A stretch of DNA of 64,000 bases from Clostridia bacterium (GTDB taxonomy: Bacteria; Bacillota; Clostridia; Peptostreptococcales; Anaerovoracaceae), in NCBI GenBank assembly GCA_910575405.1, contig CAJTER010000021.1:1-64000 (forward strand). The letters are read 5' to 3'. Below the pieces are notes generated by a model. That model ran no database searches. It saw only the letters and a list, made by a program, of their open reading frames with translations, and was not told the origin of the DNA. Shown here piece by piece: positions 62,498-64,000 of the stretch; the stretch's first letter is position 1; each line of letters begins with the position of its first letter. Both the position numbers and the translations under genes were made by a program.

Positions 62498-64000
62498 TTA
62501 TTTTGTCCGGCTCTTCAGCACTTCACTGTAAGCCCCATAGAGCCTTGTGCTGTCCGAAGTTTTGAAAGCGCGAAGCTTTACATAATATAGTTTCTTCGAA
62601 GAAAGGTTTTTTATCGTCTTTTTTGCAGTATCTGCGCTGCTGACTGTAATGGTTTTCTTTCCTTCTGTAAAGTCCCTGTTTGTGGCAAGGGTAATCTGGT
62701 AGCCCGTAACATCGCTCATGGAGCTCCAGCTGACGTTTAATGATTTACTCCCACTGGATACGACCGATTTCAAGCGGCCTTTTTTTGGGTAAACCGTCAC
62801 ATCCACTTTTGCAGCCGCCGATTTACAGGCAGCATCAGGAGAAGCTGCCGCTGTAATGACAGCTTTGCCAGAACCTTTGAAGGCTATGGTTCCCGAGGAG
62901 CTTACCGCAGCTACCTTTGTGTCACTGGATTTGTAAAGCAGCGATCCTCTTCCCTCTGTGCGCTGTGCTCCCATGGAAACAGATGAGTCTCCGCAGGTTG
63001 CTTTAATTGCTGCTTTAGGAACAGACACCTTCTGAGCCTCGGAGCCTGCCTTTACGGTAAAGGCTTTTGCCAGAACGTTTCCAACCTTGTACCGGCCTCC
63101 TCCGCTCTCTATTTTCGCCATCTTTGTGACATCATACCATTTGCCTCCAGTGTACAGGTAGCTCTGTCCCTTGCTAAAGTCAATAGAGGAAAACAAATCC
63201 TGGTTTGTAATCTGTGTTTCTGCTGGGAGGAAGTACCACCGATCCCCCTTGTTGTCATACCGGGTCGTGATGACAACGGAAAATGCATACCCTTTCGGAA
63301 TGCCGATAGATTTGCCTAATTCCAGAGTGTGGTAGCCTGCATAAGGTACATAGAAGGATTTGGAATATTGTTTTACGCCGCTCTCCGGATTAGCGGATGT
63401 GGGACTTGCATAAACGGATACATTGACGGTTGAACCTGCAGCGCTGGTGTAAGTGCCGACTGCCTGGATCTGCTCGTCTTGCCGCGCAATATAGCGATTA
63501 GCAGCAGAAAGCCTTGTACTCATGCTAAATTCAGCATCTCCCGGCCCTATGCCATCGTACTGATAAATACCGGAAAATCTGTGAGCCGTAGTGCCCTTCT
63601 GATATGGTATTTGTTCGGCTTCAAAAAAAGTAGGTTCTTCCAGGCTTTTGTCATAATAGGACAAATAAAAGTATCCGTCCTTTCCCCAGGTGGAGCCCCA
63701 GCTGTTTTTCACAATCCAGGCTCCGTTTCCCGCTGGCTGAGAGACAAAATTCTTTTTGGAAAAAGTGTCATCCCACCCTACAATGGCCACCTCATGGTTT
63801 GCAAGAGCATTGGCACTGCAGTAGTAGGCAGCTTTACTCTTTTTCAAATACCGGTTATCCTCATAATAGCTGATATCTACTGCTCCTTTTGTAGTTAAAT
63901 ACTGCTTGATACATTTTCTTCCCGCAGCGGTCAGCGGATCCGGCAAATAATCGGCATTTTTCAGATGAATATCTGAGACTGTACGGATACCGGAAGATAA
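62498..64000 (-). CDS. C1A (papain-like) peptidase with Ig-like and Fn3 C-terminus, 5' end outside window
   Basis: The frame is open to the window edge, so the N-terminus with signal peptide and catalytic Cys is missing. Present are the catalytic His in NHEVAIVGWDD and Asn in AWIVKNSWGSTWG. About 200 residues of beta-rich sequence follow (YASPTSANPESGVKQYS, PYAGYHTLELG), then a Big2-like domain (DTKVAAVSSSGTIAFKGSG) and an Fn3 domain (SWSSMSDVTGYQITLA). The last two domains closely resemble those of the S8 protease at 56,537. Lies 12 bases before polA. Likely secreted. Confidence 0.88.
   Translation of the reverse strand, partial: LSSGIRTVSDIHLKNADYLPDPLTAAGRKCIKQYLTTKGAVDISYYEDNRYLKKSKAAYYCSANALANHEVAIVGWDDTFSKKNFVSQPAGNGAWIVKNSWGSTWGKDGYFYLSYYDKSLEEPTFFEAEQIPYQKGTTAHRFSGIYQYDGIGPGDAEFSMSTRLSAANRYIARQDEQIQAVGTYTSAAGSTVNVSVYASPTSANPESGVKQYSKSFYVPYAGYHTLELGKSIGIPKGYAFSVVITTRYDNKGDRWYFLPAETQITNQDLFSSIDFSKGQSYLYTGGKWYDVTKMAKIESGGGRYKVGNVLAKAFTVKAGSEAQKVSVPKAAIKATCGDSSVSMGAQRTEGRGSLLYKSSDTKVAAVSSSGTIAFKGSGKAVITAAASPDAACKSAAAKVDVTVYPKKGRLKSVVSSGSKSLNVSWSSMSDVTGYQITLATNRDFTEGKKTITVSSADTAKKTIKNLSSKKLYYVKLRAFKTSDSTRLYGAYSEVLKSRTK

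Overview
The window comes from a low-to-mid GC anaerobic Firmicute (class Clostridia). Support for this: strong GGAGG-type ribosome sites, a B12-dependent ribonucleotide reductase and methionine synthase, a BspA-type leucine-rich surface protein, and an integrative conjugative element (ICE) of the Tn1549/CTn type. Family or species cannot be fixed from the sequence alone; the cell-surface Ig-like/Fn3 modules would suit Anaerovoracaceae or Lachnospiraceae relatives.

Region 1 (1 to about 21,885) is part of a GC-rich ICE read mainly on the minus strand: a ParB-like protein, a small DUF7768-type protein, ArdA antirestriction, PcfB, VirD4 coupling ATPase, Maff2, VirB6/TrbL, a SpoVG-like protein, two DNA methyltransferases, PrgI (VirB3) and VirB4. 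Its other end, relaxase and integrase lie outside the window. Two other mobile elements have entered it. A group II intron of the Ll.LtrB class begins at position 114 inside virB4. A 10.6-kb integrative mobilizable element (IME, about 5,782-16,367) splits the small maff2 gene. The ICE backbone also carries seven copies of a palindrome with core GGGACA-n3-TGTCCC or TGTCTC, mostly at gene borders and absent from the IME.

The nested IME encodes a large serine recombinase, a CHC2 primase and VapE-type ATPase, a MobA/MobL relaxase, a RepA-like initiator, two XRE regulators, TnpV, and AT-rich cargo (a lipoprotein signal peptidase homologue, a TfoX-N protein and a DUF523 protein). A MOBQ-like oriT is proposed at 12,888-12,940 and two repeat clusters could be replication or control sites.

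Region 2 (about 21,886-64,000) is chromosome. It starts with the C-terminal part of a GlcD-like FAD oxidase, then: murI with a small acidic protein; pepF-nadK-rluA; a lipoprotein; an alpha/beta hydrolase; a zinc-ribbon/YARHG membrane protein; ruvC-ruvA-ruvB-queA divergent from argR-recN; an LRR surface protein; metY-metA; an AEC transporter; nrdJ; eutH; an operon of metF, a detached MetH activation domain, metH and an amidohydrolase; a large hybrid histidine kinase; tRNA-Leu(GAG); and a set running C1 peptidase, polA, coaE, DUF554, S8 protease. Methionine synthesis is well covered: acetylation of homoserine (MetA with Glu111), direct sulfhydrylation (MetY), and B12-dependent remethylation with its own reactivation protein. 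The two secreted proteases at the right end share one C-terminal Ig-like/Fn3 module.
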